DNA of 64,000 nt from Bacteroidetes bacterium GWF2_40_14. GTDB lineage: Bacteria; Bacteroidota; Bacteroidia; Bacteroidales; UBA932. This document shows, one piece after another, positions 51,431 to 61,309 of the stretch (position 1 is the first letter of the stretch; every line of letters begins with the position of its first letter). Where the stretch lies: positions 1-64,000 of the forward strand of contig MEOK01000032.1 of NCBI GenBank assembly GCA_001769195.1, read 5' to 3'. Both the position numbers and the translations under genes were made by a program. Under the pieces are notes generated by a model. It was not told the origin of the DNA and did not search any database. It was given only the letters and a program-made list of their open reading frames with translations.

Positions 51431-52720
51431 ATGAGCAACTTCGTTAAAGAACTCACATGGAGAGGCATGATCCACAATATCATGCCGGGGACAGAGGAGC
51501 AGTTACAAAAAGAACATACAGCAGCATATGTAGGTATCGACCCTACAGCAGATTCGCTTCATATAGGTCACCTTGTAAGTATAATGATGCTTAAGCATTT
51601 TCAGGCATGCGGACACAAACCTGTTGCGTTAGTTGGCGGGGCCACAGGAATGATTGGCGACCCATCTATGAAGTCATCGGAGAGAAACCTGCTTGACGAA
51701 GAGACTCTCAGACATAATCAGAATTCTATAAAAGCCCAACTCTCCCGTTTTCTGGATTTTGATTCAGACGCTCCCAATGCTGCTATTCTTGTTAACAACT
51801 ACGACTGGATGAAGGATTATTCCTTCCTCAACTTCATACGAGACATTGGCAAGCATATCACTGTCAACTACATGATGAGTAAAGAGTCGGTAAAGAAGAG
51901 AATAACCGGCGACGAGAGAGAGGGAATGTCATTCACGGAGTTCACATATCAGCTTGTTCAGGGGTATGATTACCTTTTCCTCTATCAGAACCATAACTGC
52001 AAGCTGCAGATGGGTGGAAGTGACCAGTGGGGAAACATAACAACAGGCACAGAGCTTATTCGCAGGAAGACAGGAGGAGAAGCTTTTGCCCTCACCTGCC
52101 CGCTGATAACAAAGGCAGACGGCGGAAAATTCGGCAAGACTGAGAAGGGAAACATATGGCTGGATGCCAGATATACAACTCCTTATACATTTTACCAGTT
52201 CTGGTTGAATGTAAGTGACGACGATGCCAAAAAGTACCTGAAAATTTTCACAATGCTTGGCAAGGAGGTGATTGATGCCGCAATTGCAAGGCACGAGGAG
52301 GCTCCGCATCTGAGGGACCTTCAGAAGCTTCTTGCCAGGGAGGTAACAGTAATGGTGCATGGTGAGGTTGAATATCTGAATGCCGTTGAGGCCTCTCAGA
52401 TTTTGTTTGGTCAGTCAACATCGGACAAACTTAAAACCATAGATGAGCAGACATTTCTCTCTGTTTTTGACGGAGTTCCTCAGTCTGAGATTTCAAAAGC
52501 AGACCTTCCTGTGAATATTATAGAACTGCTGGCAGTCAAAAGCGATATCTTCCCGTCAAAAGGCGAGTGCCGTAAAATGATTCAGGCAGGTGGTGTAAGT
52601 ATAAACAAAGACAAGTGCGAATCGGTGGATTCCATGGTAAGTGATAAGGACCTTCTTAACGGTAAATACATTCTTGTGCAGAAGGGCAAGAAAAATTACT
52701 TTATAATTAAAACAATTTGA
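51431..52720 (+). CDS. tyrS: Tyrosyl-tRNA synthetase
   Basis: 429 residues from the ATG at 51431 ([20 protein letters not shown]). HIGH-like motif [10 protein letters not shown] and KFGKTEKGN (KMSKS-like), with [10 protein letters not shown] binding tyrosine. C-terminal S4 domain: [25 protein letters not shown]. Leads a transcript with rbfA two bases behind. Confidence 0.96.
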   Translation: MSNFVKELTWRGMIHNIMPGTEEQLQKEHTAAYVGIDPTADSLHIGHLVSIMMLKHFQACGHKPVALVGGATGMIGDPSMKSSERNLLDEETLRHNQNSIKAQLSRFLDFDSDAPNAAILVNNYDWMKDYSFLNFIRDIGKHITVNYMMSKESVKKRITGDEREGMSFTEFTYQLVQGYDYLFLYQNHNCKLQMGGSDQWGNITTGTELIRRKTGGEAFALTCPLITKADGGKFGKTEKGNIWLDARYTTPYTFYQFWLNVSDDDAKKYLKIFTMLGKEVIDAAIARHEEAPHLRDLQKLLAREVTVMVHGEVEYLNAVEASQILFGQSTSDKLKTIDEQTFLSVFDGVPQSEISKADLPVNIIELLAVKSDIFPSKGECRKMIQAGGVSINKDKCESVDSMVSDKDLLNGKYILVQKGKKNYFIIKTI

Positions 52721-52722
52721 AA

Positions 52723-53067
52723 ATGGAAGGAGAAAGCACAAGACAACAGAAGGTTGGAAAACAACTTCAAAAGGATCTGGCGGAGATTATCCGAGAACGC
52801 GGAATGTCGGCTTTTGGCGGTGCACTCGTATCCGTTACATCTGTAAGAGTGAGTCCGGATCTGGCCGTGGCAAAGGTGCACCTGAGCATCTTTCCGTCGG
52901 CAAAGGCGCAGGAGGTTTTAAAGCTTGTTGAAGCTGCTTCAAAATCCATAAGAGGCGAGCTGGGCAAAAGAGTTTCAAAGCAATTGAGAATAGTGCCCGA
53001 CATGGTCTATTTCATTGATGACTCCCTCGACTATGTAGCGAGAATTGATGAGCTTCTTAAAAAGTAA
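52723..53067 (+). CDS. rbfA: Ribosome-binding factor A
   Basis: 114 residues from the ATG at 52723. KH-type fold strings QRKVGKQ-like (QQKVGKQLQKDLAEIIRER), LVSVTSVRVSPDLAVAKVHLSIFPS, and LRIVPDMVYFIDDSLDYVARIDELL match RbfA. It matures the 30S 16S RNA end. Two bases after the tyrS stop. Confidence 0.93.
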   Translation: MEGESTRQQKVGKQLQKDLAEIIRERGMSAFGGALVSVTSVRVSPDLAVAKVHLSIFPSAKAQEVLKLVEAASKSIRGELGKRVSKQLRIVPDMVYFIDDSLDYVARIDELLKK

Positions 53068-53081
53068 AACCATCAAGGCCG

Positions 53082-54293
53082 TTGAAACTACCTTTTTTTA
53101 TAGCCCGACGCTACCTTTTTGCGAAAAAATCGCACAATGTTATTAACATTATATCTTTGATAAGTGCGAGCGGCATTGCTTTGGGCACAATGGCACTTAT
53201 AATAATACTCTCTGTCTACAACGGGTTTGAAGGTCTAATAAAGTCACTTTACAAAACACATGAGTCGGACCTGCTTATTGTTGCCAGAGAGGGTAAAAGC
53301 TTTGTTCCTCACTCAGATAGTTTCGACATCATAAGAAGTTCCCACAATGTGGCAAGTTTCTGTGAAATTATTGAGGAGAACATTTTCATAAACTATTCCG
53401 GGCAAGAGTCAGTTGCCACCATAAAAGGGGTTGATTCAAGTTACCAGGCCGTTACAAAGATCAAAGATTATCTGGTGGATGGCGACTTTTCACTCTACCA
53501 CGGCGAGGTGCCCCAGGCAATTATAGGCAGAGGCGTTGCAAATAATCTGGGGTTAAATATCAATTTTGTAGATGGTTTGTTTCTTTACTTCCCATCACGG
53601 AACAGGCCCATATCATTTGTAAATCCTGCATCTTCGCTAAATCAGGAGAGGGTTTTTCCAGCCGGTGTGTTCTCGGTGGAACAGGGTTTTGATAACAAGT
53701 ACATATACATCCCTATAGAAATTGCAAGAAATCTGACAGAATATGACGACAAGGTTACATCAATAGAGCTTTATGTCAAAGAGGGAACAGACATTAATGC
53801 TCTTAAGGATAAGTTCGGGAAAGTTCTGGGCAACGGATTCATTGTAAAAAACAGATATGAGCAGAATGAAACCCTTTATAAGATGATGGGGTCGGAGAAG
53901 CTCTCTATATACATTATCCTTCTCTTTGTAATAATAATAATATCATGTAATCTTTTTGGCTCCTTATCTATGCTAATCATAGAGAAGAGAGAGGATGTGG
54001 AGAGCCTGAAGAGCATGGGAGCAAATGACAACCTTATAAAACAGATTTTTCTTCTGGAAGGGTGGTTTATCTCAATTCTGGGCATTATTGCCGGTACGGT
54101 GACAGGTATTGCAATCTGCTTTATTCAAATGAAATTCGGCATTGTACCTATGCCGGGCAACTTTGTTATTGATTCTTATCCTGTAGTGCTTAAATTTTCC
54201 GATGTTGCCCTAACTATCTGTGGTGTAGCCATCATAGGCTATCTGGCAGCAAAGTTGCCATTGCTGATTTTAAAAAAAGTGGAAAATTTTTAA
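53082..54293 (+). CDS. LolC/E-type ABC transporter permease
   Basis: 403 residues starting with TTG; no ATG is available, and MKLPFFIARRYLFAKKSHNVINIIS is the classical family start. Four membrane segments: near residue 20, then three at 270-400 (KLSIYIILLFVIIIISCNLFGSLSMLIIEKREDVESLKSMGA, LEGWFISILGIIAGTVTGIAIC). It belongs to the FtsX/LolE family and probably releases lipoproteins or assists their transport. Its ATPase (LolD) is not in the window. Confidence 0.88.
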   Translation: MKLPFFIARRYLFAKKSHNVINIISLISASGIALGTMALIIILSVYNGFEGLIKSLYKTHESDLLIVAREGKSFVPHSDSFDIIRSSHNVASFCEIIEENIFINYSGQESVATIKGVDSSYQAVTKIKDYLVDGDFSLYHGEVPQAIIGRGVANNLGLNINFVDGLFLYFPSRNRPISFVNPASSLNQERVFPAGVFSVEQGFDNKYIYIPIEIARNLTEYDDKVTSIELYVKEGTDINALKDKFGKVLGNGFIVKNRYEQNETLYKMMGSEKLSIYIILLFVIIIISCNLFGSLSMLIIEKREDVESLKSMGANDNLIKQIFLLEGWFISILGIIAGTVTGIAICFIQMKFGIVPMPGNFVIDSYPVVLKFSDVALTICGVAIIGYLAAKLPLLILKKVENF

Positions 54294-54358
54294 ATTTTCT
54301 GCAACATTTTTTATACTTCATGCATCTAATAGATGTAGGTTTAGGTTTTAGTACACAA

Positions 54359-54402
54359 AAAAGGGCTGATTTCTGTAGCAGGGAGTCGCCCTTTTCATTT
54401 TC
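54359..54402 (+). terminator. Terminator of tyrS-rbfA-permease
   Basis: AAAAGGGC pairs with GCCCTTTT around a 21-base loop, followed by CATTTTC. Marks the end of the operon before the asparaginase promoter. Confidence 0.6.
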
Positions 54403-54410
54403 ATTATTGC

Positions 54411-54418
54411 TATATTTG
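54411..54418 (+). promoter_or_regulatory. -7 element of the asparaginase gene
   Basis: TATATTTG, full TAnnTTTG match, 20 bp before the ATG at 54439. It sits just after the preceding terminator. Confidence 0.5.
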
Positions 54419-54438
54419 GACAACAAAATATTTGTCTG

Positions 54439-55515
54439 ATGAAAAAACTTACCCCCTTAATCTCTTTTCTGCTCTTATCCCTATCTCTTTGGGCCAACAC
54501 AGCCAATTCAACTCAAAGGCCCAGGATTGTAATTCTTGCAACAGGCGGTACTATTGCCGGCTCTGCAAGCAGCTCAACCCAGGCATCATACAAGCCCGGG
54601 GTAATAAGCGTGGAGCAAATAATTGCAACAGTTCCAGACATAGAAAAAATTGCAATTCTTAAAAGTATTCAGGTGTGCAATATATCCAGCCAGAATATGG
54701 AGCTCTCAATCTGGTTTAAGCTTTATAATACAATAGATTCTCTTTTTTCAAATGACTTGTGTGACGGAGTTGTAATAACTCATGGTACAGACACCATGGA
54801 AGAGACCGCATATTTTCTCAACCTTACAATAAAACATTCCAGGCCGGTGGTTCTGACGGGAGCGATGAGACCTTCTACATCGCTTAGTGCCGACGGACCT
54901 TTCAATCTGTTCAATGCTGTTTCTGTGGCGGCTTCACAAAAAACAATTAACCGCGGGGTGATGGTTGTAATGAACGACTTCATCCTTTCTGCCGACGATG
55001 TTACCAAGACCAATACGGTAAATACAGCCGCCTTTTCATGTCCCAACTATGGGCCATTAGGTTATATACGTGATGGTGAACCCCGATTTTTCCGTGAGAG
55101 CGTCGCCAAACATACAGTAAACAGCGAATTTGACATAAAGGGGATGAATACTCTTCCTCCGGTAGAGATTATCTACAGCTATACATTCTCTTCCATTATT
55201 CCGGTAAGGGCGCTTATTGAGGCAAATGTAAAGGGAATAGTCGTTGCCGGTGTTGGTCATGGCAACTACAGCGCAGCAGTGAAAAATGAGTTGGAAAAGG
55301 GCTCCAGGAAAGGTGTCGCTATAATCCGTTCAACTCGCATTGCCTCCGGAGGTGTAGATTGTGCTGCCGAAGATTATGACCCATCCTGGCCTGTAGCATA
55401 TCTGAAAAACCCTCAGAAAGCCCGGATTCTGCTGATGCTTGCTCTTATCAAAAGCAGCAAATCATCAGAAAGCCTAAATCCAAAGGAGATTCAGAGAATT
55501 TTCACCGAATATTGA
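54439..55515 (+). CDS. ansB: Periplasmic L-asparaginase (type II)
   Basis: 358 residues with signal peptide (MKKLTPLISFLLLSLSLWA). Both catalytic threonine motifs are present: ILATGGTIAGSA and GVVITHGTDTMEETAYFL. The SADGPFNLFNAV segment and VAGVGHGNYSA also match. The enzyme splits asparagine (and possibly glutamine) in the periplasm. It is convergent with the tolC gene, 14 bp apart. Confidence 0.93.
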   Translation: MKKLTPLISFLLLSLSLWANTANSTQRPRIVILATGGTIAGSASSSTQASYKPGVISVEQIIATVPDIEKIAILKSIQVCNISSQNMELSIWFKLYNTIDSLFSNDLCDGVVITHGTDTMEETAYFLNLTIKHSRPVVLTGAMRPSTSLSADGPFNLFNAVSVAASQKTINRGVMVVMNDFILSADDVTKTNTVNTAAFSCPNYGPLGYIRDGEPRFFRESVAKHTVNSEFDIKGMNTLPPVEIIYSYTFSSIIPVRALIEANVKGIVVAGVGHGNYSAAVKNELEKGSRKGVAIIRSTRIASGGVDCAAEDYDPSWPVAYLKNPQKARILLMLALIKSSKSSESLNPKEIQRIFTEY

Positions 55516-55529
55516 CCCAATCTTTATTC

Positions 55530-57011
55530 CTATTTGATAAGATTGTCATAATCTGTTTCGAGTGGCTTCTTGTTGATAAAATCGTACAAAGTAAGGTTTC
55601 GCAGGTTGTAGAAGAAGTTCCAGTAATTCTGCAATGACTGAACGTATGCCCTCTTGTTCTGGTCCTTCTTTGCATCGGCATTGTTCAACTCCAGTACTGA
55701 AATTTTCCCGATAAGAAATCTCTGCTTTGTCACTTCAAACATTTTCTGAGCAACGGTATCGGATTTTGCTGCAATTTTCACCTGTGATGCCTGCAGATTG
55801 AACTGTTCAACATCAAGTGAGAGGTTTTGCTGAAAATCTACTATGGCCTGTTGTGACTGAACCTGTGCAAGTTCCAGACTCGACTTTGCCATTTTGTATT
55901 TGCCTCTGCCCAGGCCCCAATCCAAAATTGGAAAAGAAAAACCTATCCTTATTCTCTGTTGTTGATTCGGATCGGAATATGCAAGTCTGAAATTGGGGTC
56001 CTGGTCGCGTAATCCAAAGGATGCAACAAGGTTTGCATTAAGCCCTCTTTCTGCTTTTGCCTGCGCCACATTACTCTGGGCTGCGAGCAATTTAAGTTGC
56101 TGGTTGAGTATCTCGGGGTTATTTGCCATTGCAAGATCGAAAACCTCTCGTGTACTCACCTGCAAAGAAGGAATTTCCGTAGGGAGTATTAGTTCAAGCC
56201 TTACATTTTCATTATAGCCCAGAAACGACCTCATTCTTATCTCTTTGTCCCTCAAATTTATCTCTGCTTCCTTTCTTGATGTCTCCGAATTTAACCACGA
56301 AAGCTGCATCTGCAATAATTCATCTTCTGCAATTGTACCAAGTTCGTACCGTCCCTTGGATATCCTCCAGAGTGTATCAGCATTTGAATAGTTCATATCT
56401 GCAATCTGCTTGTTGATCTGCGCAAGTGAAAGCGAGAAAAAATTCATAACTGCCTGCTGATGTACAGATTCAATACTTGCAAGAAAGGTTTTTCTTGCTG
56501 CCTCATACTTTATAGGTTCTATCTTCTTCTGCCACTTTAGTGCATTGTACCGGAACAGTGGTTGTGTCAACCCTATACTTATAGGAGAAGAGATGTATTT
56601 ATGTGAATCATTCTCAAAATCGTTGAAGAGTGTCAGATCGGAGGTAAGTGATATTGATCCTCCGGTGAATCCGATATTCTGCGACAAAACCAGTGATGCA
56701 TTGTTGTTTATTGTATTAGTCGCTTTATAATCCCACCTTTCAAACTGGGAATTCCAAACTTTATCATAGGCGGTGCTGTAGTCGGGAGTAGTTCCGTTAA
56801 GGGTAAGCGATGGTCTGTACTGTGCAACAAATGTCCTGTAGTTCCAGTAACTTGCCCTATATGTGTGTTTAGCCATAAGGGCATTGGGTGATTGTTCCTC
56901 TGCAAGCTTAATAACCTCCTGAAATGTGAGCTTTATAACCTCCTGAGCATTGACTTTCTTTGTCGAAAAAGTAAGCAATGCAATTATCGTAAATAAAAAT
57001 ATTCTCTTCAT
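55530..57011 (-). CDS. TolC-family outer-membrane efflux protein
   Basis: 493 residues, signal peptide ending about VNA. Two repeats of the long TolC helices are seen (for example QINKQIADMNYSNADTLWRISKGRYELGTIAEDELLQMQLS and SQVKIAAKSDTVAQKMFEVTKQRFLIGKISVLELNNADAKK). It forms the outer-membrane duct. Last gene of the operon adaptor-permease-TolC. Confidence 0.92.
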   Translation of the reverse strand: MKRIFLFTIIALLTFSTKKVNAQEVIKLTFQEVIKLAEEQSPNALMAKHTYRASYWNYRTFVAQYRPSLTLNGTTPDYSTAYDKVWNSQFERWDYKATNTINNNASLVLSQNIGFTGGSISLTSDLTLFNDFENDSHKYISSPISIGLTQPLFRYNALKWQKKIEPIKYEAARKTFLASIESVHQQAVMNFFSLSLAQINKQIADMNYSNADTLWRISKGRYELGTIAEDELLQMQLSWLNSETSRKEAEINLRDKEIRMRSFLGYNENVRLELILPTEIPSLQVSTREVFDLAMANNPEILNQQLKLLAAQSNVAQAKAERGLNANLVASFGLRDQDPNFRLAYSDPNQQQRIRIGFSFPILDWGLGRGKYKMAKSSLELAQVQSQQAIVDFQQNLSLDVEQFNLQASQVKIAAKSDTVAQKMFEVTKQRFLIGKISVLELNNADAKKDQNKRAYVQSLQNYWNFFYNLRNLTLYDFINKKPLETDYDNLIK

Positions 57012-57020
57012 TTTATAAAT

Positions 57021-58394
57021 TTATTCATATCTCAATGATTCTATCGGGTCTCTTTCCGATGCTCTCTTTGCCGGGGAGTAACCAAATATTACCCCTATGC
57101 TTACAGACACCCCAAATGCAATAAAAACAGAAAAAAACGATACTATTGTGGTAATTCCCGCCACCTGTTCAATCAGTTTAGCCATTATAACCCCAATGAA
57201 CACTCCTATAAATCCCCCACTCACACTAATCAGAACAGCTTCTGCAAGAAACTGAACGACTATATCCATCTTCTTGGCTCCCAGAGCCATTCTTGTGCCG
57301 ATTTCCTTAATTCTTTCCATAACCGATGCAAACATTATGTTCATGATACCTATGCCCCCGACAATAAGAGAAATGCTTGCTATAGCTCCAAGAACAATAT
57401 TGAAAATGTCTTTTGTCCGCTGTTGTTGTTTAAGTAGCAACTCCGGTACTGTTATCTCAAAATCCTTCACGCCTGTATGACGCCTTGTCAGCATACGGCT
57501 AAGAACTTCTGTGGTGGTGGCAAGTTGCTCTGTTTCATTTACCTGCACCACAATTCGGTCCAGCTGGTTGTAATTTGTTTCAGTATCACTTGATGCATCA
57601 GAAGTGTTAATGACAATCCTACCCATGCCTCCTCCACCGAAAAATTCTATAGAACTAGCCTCTGAAACAAGCTTTGTATTAAGAAGGGCTCTGTTTTGGT
57701 ATCGCAATAACAAAGTCTGGATTGGTATATAGATGTTGTCATTATAGACGTTTACTCCCTTTTCCTCAAATCCGGTGAGGGTGACATTTGTTTTCTGGAG
57801 CACACCTATTACCTTAAGCCAGATACCGTTGAATTTTATATACTGGTTAAGGGGATCGATTTTCCTAAAGAATTTTGCCCGTATATTTGCTCCAATTATA
57901 CAGACCTGTATGCCATTCTTTTCCTGATAATCGTTAAAGAATACACCTCCTACCAATGGAAGATTGTAGAGGTGAAAATAATCATTTGATACTCCAACAA
58001 GCTTGGCGTTGTATTTTACACCGTTGAGCATTGCAGTAGAAGTAAATGATATTTCCGGGCTTATTCTCTTAACAGATGGTAATGTCTCCTTTATGGCGTC
58101 TACATCAAGAAGGTTAAGTCCCCGGGAGAATTTTTTCTGCTGTTTTTCTCCCTCTTCGCTTGAGGAGGCTTTGTCGGGAATTATTGGGTTAATAATTATG
58201 TTGTTTACCCCTACCATCTTCATCTGTTCCATTATCTCCTGCTTGGCCCCCTTTCCTATGGCAAGCATAGCTATTACTGCAGCAACTCCGAATATTATTC
58301 CAAGAGCCGTCAGAATCGACTTTAGTTTATTGGATACTATCGATTCTAATGCAATTTCTATATCATGAAAGTATCGAAATATAAAGCTAAACAT
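57021..58394 (-). CDS. MacB-like ABC transporter permease
   Basis: 457 residues from the ATG at 58394 (MFSFIFRYFHDIEIALESI), one base after the adaptor stop region; the longer track start overlaps the adaptor. N-terminal helix KLKSILTALGIIFGVAAVIAMLAIGKGAKQEI, a large periplasmic domain, and C-terminal FtsX-type helices (ISLIVGGIGIMNIMFASVMERIKEIGTRMALGAKKMDIVVQFLAEAVLIS). No nucleotide-binding domain is fused, and none is next to it. Confidence 0.9.
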   Translation of the reverse strand: MFSFIFRYFHDIEIALESIVSNKLKSILTALGIIFGVAAVIAMLAIGKGAKQEIMEQMKMVGVNNIIINPIIPDKASSSEEGEKQQKKFSRGLNLLDVDAIKETLPSVKRISPEISFTSTAMLNGVKYNAKLVGVSNDYFHLYNLPLVGGVFFNDYQEKNGIQVCIIGANIRAKFFRKIDPLNQYIKFNGIWLKVIGVLQKTNVTLTGFEEKGVNVYNDNIYIPIQTLLLRYQNRALLNTKLVSEASSIEFFGGGGMGRIVINTSDASSDTETNYNQLDRIVVQVNETEQLATTTEVLSRMLTRRHTGVKDFEITVPELLLKQQQRTKDIFNIVLGAIASISLIVGGIGIMNIMFASVMERIKEIGTRMALGAKKMDIVVQFLAEAVLISVSGGFIGVFIGVIMAKLIEQVAGITTIVSFFSVFIAFGVSVSIGVIFGYSPAKRASERDPIESLRYE

Positions 58395-58395
58395 T

Positions 58396-59898
58396 TCAAT
58401 TGCTGTTTTGAGGGCGTTGCTGGAAGTTTCGTCTTGTTCTGGCAGAAGTATCTCTTTCACTGCTCTCTCCTCTTGGTTGTCTGTTCCTGTTGTTCTGGAA
58501 TTGCTTCATCATTTCAGGAGTGACGTTCATCATTCCTCCTCTGCTGGCTTTAGCTTTAGCTTCGGCATCGGTTTTGGCTTTTTCTGCCTCCTGCCTTATA
58601 CGAACCTCTTCTGCCTTTAGTGCTTTTTCCTTATCCTTAATTACAGATATTAACTCCTTACCAACAAGGTTAAAGCTTTCCGGATCTTCAGGAACGCTGA
58701 GAAAAATTTTTGTTCCTGGTTCAAGACCCTGTTCTATAATTACATTGTTTTCATTCGATTCTCCCATTACTACTATCTGTTTTTTCCCGTTTTTCATATA
58801 AACAAAAGGAATACTGTCCGTTCCTGCCTGTACGCATTCCAGCGGGATATAGACAACATCGGCAATGGTCTTGGTAATTATCTTGTTGCCCGTTGTCATT
58901 GATGGTCTTAATATTGGGTCAGATCCGTCAACCTCTATGTTTACCTCAAATACTTTAGCGTCGGTATTTGGTAACTGCTCCCCAATATTGGCTACGCTTC
59001 TTACAATTCCCGTATAGGATTTTTCAGGAAATGCATCTACCATTATTTCAACCTTCTGTCCCAGCTTTACTTTGCTTACATCAATTTCGTTTACATAGGT
59101 CTTCGACATCATCGACGACATGTCGGGAAGGGTTGCAACAACATTGTCCCAGGGGCTTATGGAAGAACCAATTTTTCTCTTTGACCCTCCTCTGTCTCTC
59201 TTATAAATAATCATCCCCGCCGATGGTGCTTTTATGACGAAATTCGACAATACCTCCTGTAGGTCGCTTACTTTTGTGCGTTGGTCCATAAGGCTGGTCT
59301 TTAAGGTTCTGGTGTCTGATTTTGCCTGTTCAACCTTTAAAGCATAGCCTCTTATTGACTGATCCAGTGAGCGCTTTGCTTTGTCGAGAGCAAGTTCTGC
59401 CTGACGTATTGTTGTGGGTGGTTCATATTTCGACTGCTGTAGTGTTATTTCCGATTCCTCCACTGTGTATCGGAGATTTTTTATATTATCCCTTAAGTTA
59501 CTAAGATTGACGGCCGTATCTAGTACTTTCATCTCCATATTGGTTTCAATTGACCTCAGCTTCTCAAGCTCTTCCTTGAGGCTGTTATCAAATGATGTCC
59601 GGTCAAGTGTTGCTACATAATCGCCTGGATTAACCTCTGTTCCCTCAGGAACCATGTCGGTAATCTTAATGTCCATAGACCTGAAGTTTCTTCCCTGTGC
59701 CAGTTCCGGGCCGTAAATATCGGTCGACTGCTTTGCCTGCAACTCTCCTGTGGTTGTAACAATTATGTCAAACTGACCTTTTGTAGATTCGGCATAAAGG
59801 TTTGTTGTGTCTTTCTTTGATACTACCTTGTTGATGACAACAAGGGAGATGATCGCTGCGGCTAATATTATGCCGGTGATTATTAATGTTCTTTTCAT
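58396..59898 (-). CDS. MacA/HlyD-like periplasmic adaptor
   Basis: 500 residues. N-terminal membrane anchor (LIITGIILAAAIISLVVI), lipoyl halves around a long coiled coil (EGTEVNPGDYVATLDRTSFD, then TVEESEITLQQSKYEPPTTIRQAEL, then FVIKAPSAGMIIYKRDRGG), then beta-barrel domains. The C-terminal 70 residues are charged and repetitive (EAEKAKTDAEAKAKASRGG, NNRNRQPRGE) and probably disordered in the periplasm. It links the permease with TolC. Confidence 0.9.
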   Translation of the reverse strand: MKRTLIITGIILAAAIISLVVINKVVSKKDTTNLYAESTKGQFDIIVTTTGELQAKQSTDIYGPELAQGRNFRSMDIKITDMVPEGTEVNPGDYVATLDRTSFDNSLKEELEKLRSIETNMEMKVLDTAVNLSNLRDNIKNLRYTVEESEITLQQSKYEPPTTIRQAELALDKAKRSLDQSIRGYALKVEQAKSDTRTLKTSLMDQRTKVSDLQEVLSNFVIKAPSAGMIIYKRDRGGSKRKIGSSISPWDNVVATLPDMSSMMSKTYVNEIDVSKVKLGQKVEIMVDAFPEKSYTGIVRSVANIGEQLPNTDAKVFEVNIEVDGSDPILRPSMTTGNKIITKTIADVVYIPLECVQAGTDSIPFVYMKNGKKQIVVMGESNENNVIIEQGLEPGTKIFLSVPEDPESFNLVGKELISVIKDKEKALKAEEVRIRQEAEKAKTDAEAKAKASRGGMMNVTPEMMKQFQNNRNRQPRGESSERDTSARTRRNFQQRPQNSN

Positions 59899-59920
59899 TT
59901 GAAATATATATTCTTACTAT

Positions 59921-59983
59921 TGCCTAATGCCTAATGCCTATTGCCTATTGCCTAATGCCTATTGCCTATTGCCTAAAGCCTAT
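59921..59983 (-). repeat. Heptamer tandem array at the 3' end of the PEGA-like gene
   Basis: Nine units of TGCCTAW (eight perfect, last AGCCTAT), filling almost all of the space between the adaptor gene and the PEGA-like gene. The TAG stop of the PEGA-like gene (plus-strand CTA at 59980-59982) lies in the last unit. Confidence 0.95.
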
Positions 59984-61299
59984 TTCAACCTCGTCCTCAT
60001 GTCCCCTACTACACTCTTGTATGTTTCCAGAACTCTTTGCCATTCTGTATACAAGCTGTCGTCATTTGAGTTTGAGCCGCTTCTTCCCGATGATTCACTG
60101 CACAACTTGACCACATATTTTAACGTACTACTGTCTGCCACCTTAACAATAAGCCTGGTACGTATAGTATTATTTGGAAAAACCTTTACTGCCCAGGCAG
60201 TTCTGAGATATCCTGTTGTCTTGTCCGTAATTTCAAGGACATCAAAATAGGTCATGACTATCTGACTCATTATCTTCCAGGCTTCGTCCTCCTTAATGTT
60301 GGCATTTATCTCTATTATATTGTTCGTGTTTACAAAATCCGCAGGTTCCGAAGCAGCAAATGACTCATCTGCAAATAATTCAATCTGGTCCATTATTGGA
60401 ATCACCGGAGCATTATCCTGATTTATATACTTTGTACGGACAGCGATGAAGCCCTCTTTTTCAAGAAGCACCTCTACTGTCTCTCCCTTTGCCACTTTAA
60501 CATTAAATTCCCCATTGGCAACAAATCTGCCGTTGATCTTAATAGAAACTCCTTCAGGAGAGGTTCGCAACAAAACAATACGATCAGTCAGCAAAAATGA
60601 TTCATTAATTGGCAATTCAGGAGATTCTTCTCTGTTCCAATAGGTCTTTTCCAGGTCGGCATATCCCTCTTTTACAATTTTTACATTAACACTTTTATCC
60701 AATTGCACAACAACCATACCATTTCCTGTGCCGATAACCTGGTTATCCGCAATAATCTTTGCATCTGAGGGTATGGCAACTATTTGAATTATCTTATCCG
60801 ATAACTTAATCTCATCATTTACAGGCGGTAAGTCGGTTCCTGGTTGATTGGAATATATCTTTTTTACCGGAACATAGCCACTCTTTTTTATCTCAACATT
60901 AATCCGCTCACCATCCTTCACAACAATTTTTGCTGTTCCTTTTTCAAGTTCTGAGTTATTTACAAATATTCTGGCATCCTCTGGCCATACTTTAAGTGCA
61001 ACCATCCTGTCCTTCATTGTAAGAAAATCTTCCTTGGGCAGCTTTTCTTCTGTCTTGGTACTATAGACTTTCTTTAAATCGGCAAAGCCGGGTTTTTGTA
61101 TGATAATGGCTGTTTCCGAATTTTTCTGGACAATAACAACAGCAGTTCCTGCTCCCAACGGCTTCATTATATTTGTCGCCGGAACAATCTCATAAATTGT
61201 TGCATCTGCAGGTATTACATGAACGGTAACTTTTTTTTGAGCTAAAACCGGGCTCGCTATAATCAGCAAGCACGCGATTATTATGCTTAAGCTTCTCAT
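59980..61299 (-). CDS. PEGA-like repeat protein, secreted
   Basis: 439 residues with signal peptide ending about LAQ. Four tandem repeats of about 65-75 residues cover residues 20-330, each with the outline of PEGA domains: a strand xVxPxDAxIYxx/ARIFVNN/AKIIADN/VSIKING, a middle strand and a turn xGY/GF ([48 protein letters not shown]). The C-terminal domain (about 345-439) is different and helical with mixed strands. It may bind glycan or peptidoglycan, but no function is known to me. It lies 10 bp downstream of an outer-membrane barrel gene. Confidence 0.7.
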   Translation of the reverse strand: MRSLSIIIACLLIIASPVLAQKKVTVHVIPADATIYEIVPATNIMKPLGAGTAVVIVQKNSETAIIIQKPGFADLKKVYSTKTEEKLPKEDFLTMKDRMVALKVWPEDARIFVNNSELEKGTAKIVVKDGERINVEIKKSGYVPVKKIYSNQPGTDLPPVNDEIKLSDKIIQIVAIPSDAKIIADNQVIGTGNGMVVVQLDKSVNVKIVKEGYADLEKTYWNREESPELPINESFLLTDRIVLLRTSPEGVSIKINGRFVANGEFNVKVAKGETVEVLLEKEGFIAVRTKYINQDNAPVIPIMDQIELFADESFAASEPADFVNTNNIIEINANIKEDEAWKIMSQIVMTYFDVLEITDKTTGYLRTAWAVKVFPNNTIRTRLIVKVADSSTLKYVVKLCSESSGRSGSNSNDDSLYTEWQRVLETYKSVVGDMRTRLK

Positions 61300-61309
61300 T
61301 TTTATTCAA

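Noticed and set aside
59927-60250. Plus-strand ORF starting [13 protein letters not shown]
   Set aside because: Translation of the heptamer array followed by antisense of the PEGA-like gene.
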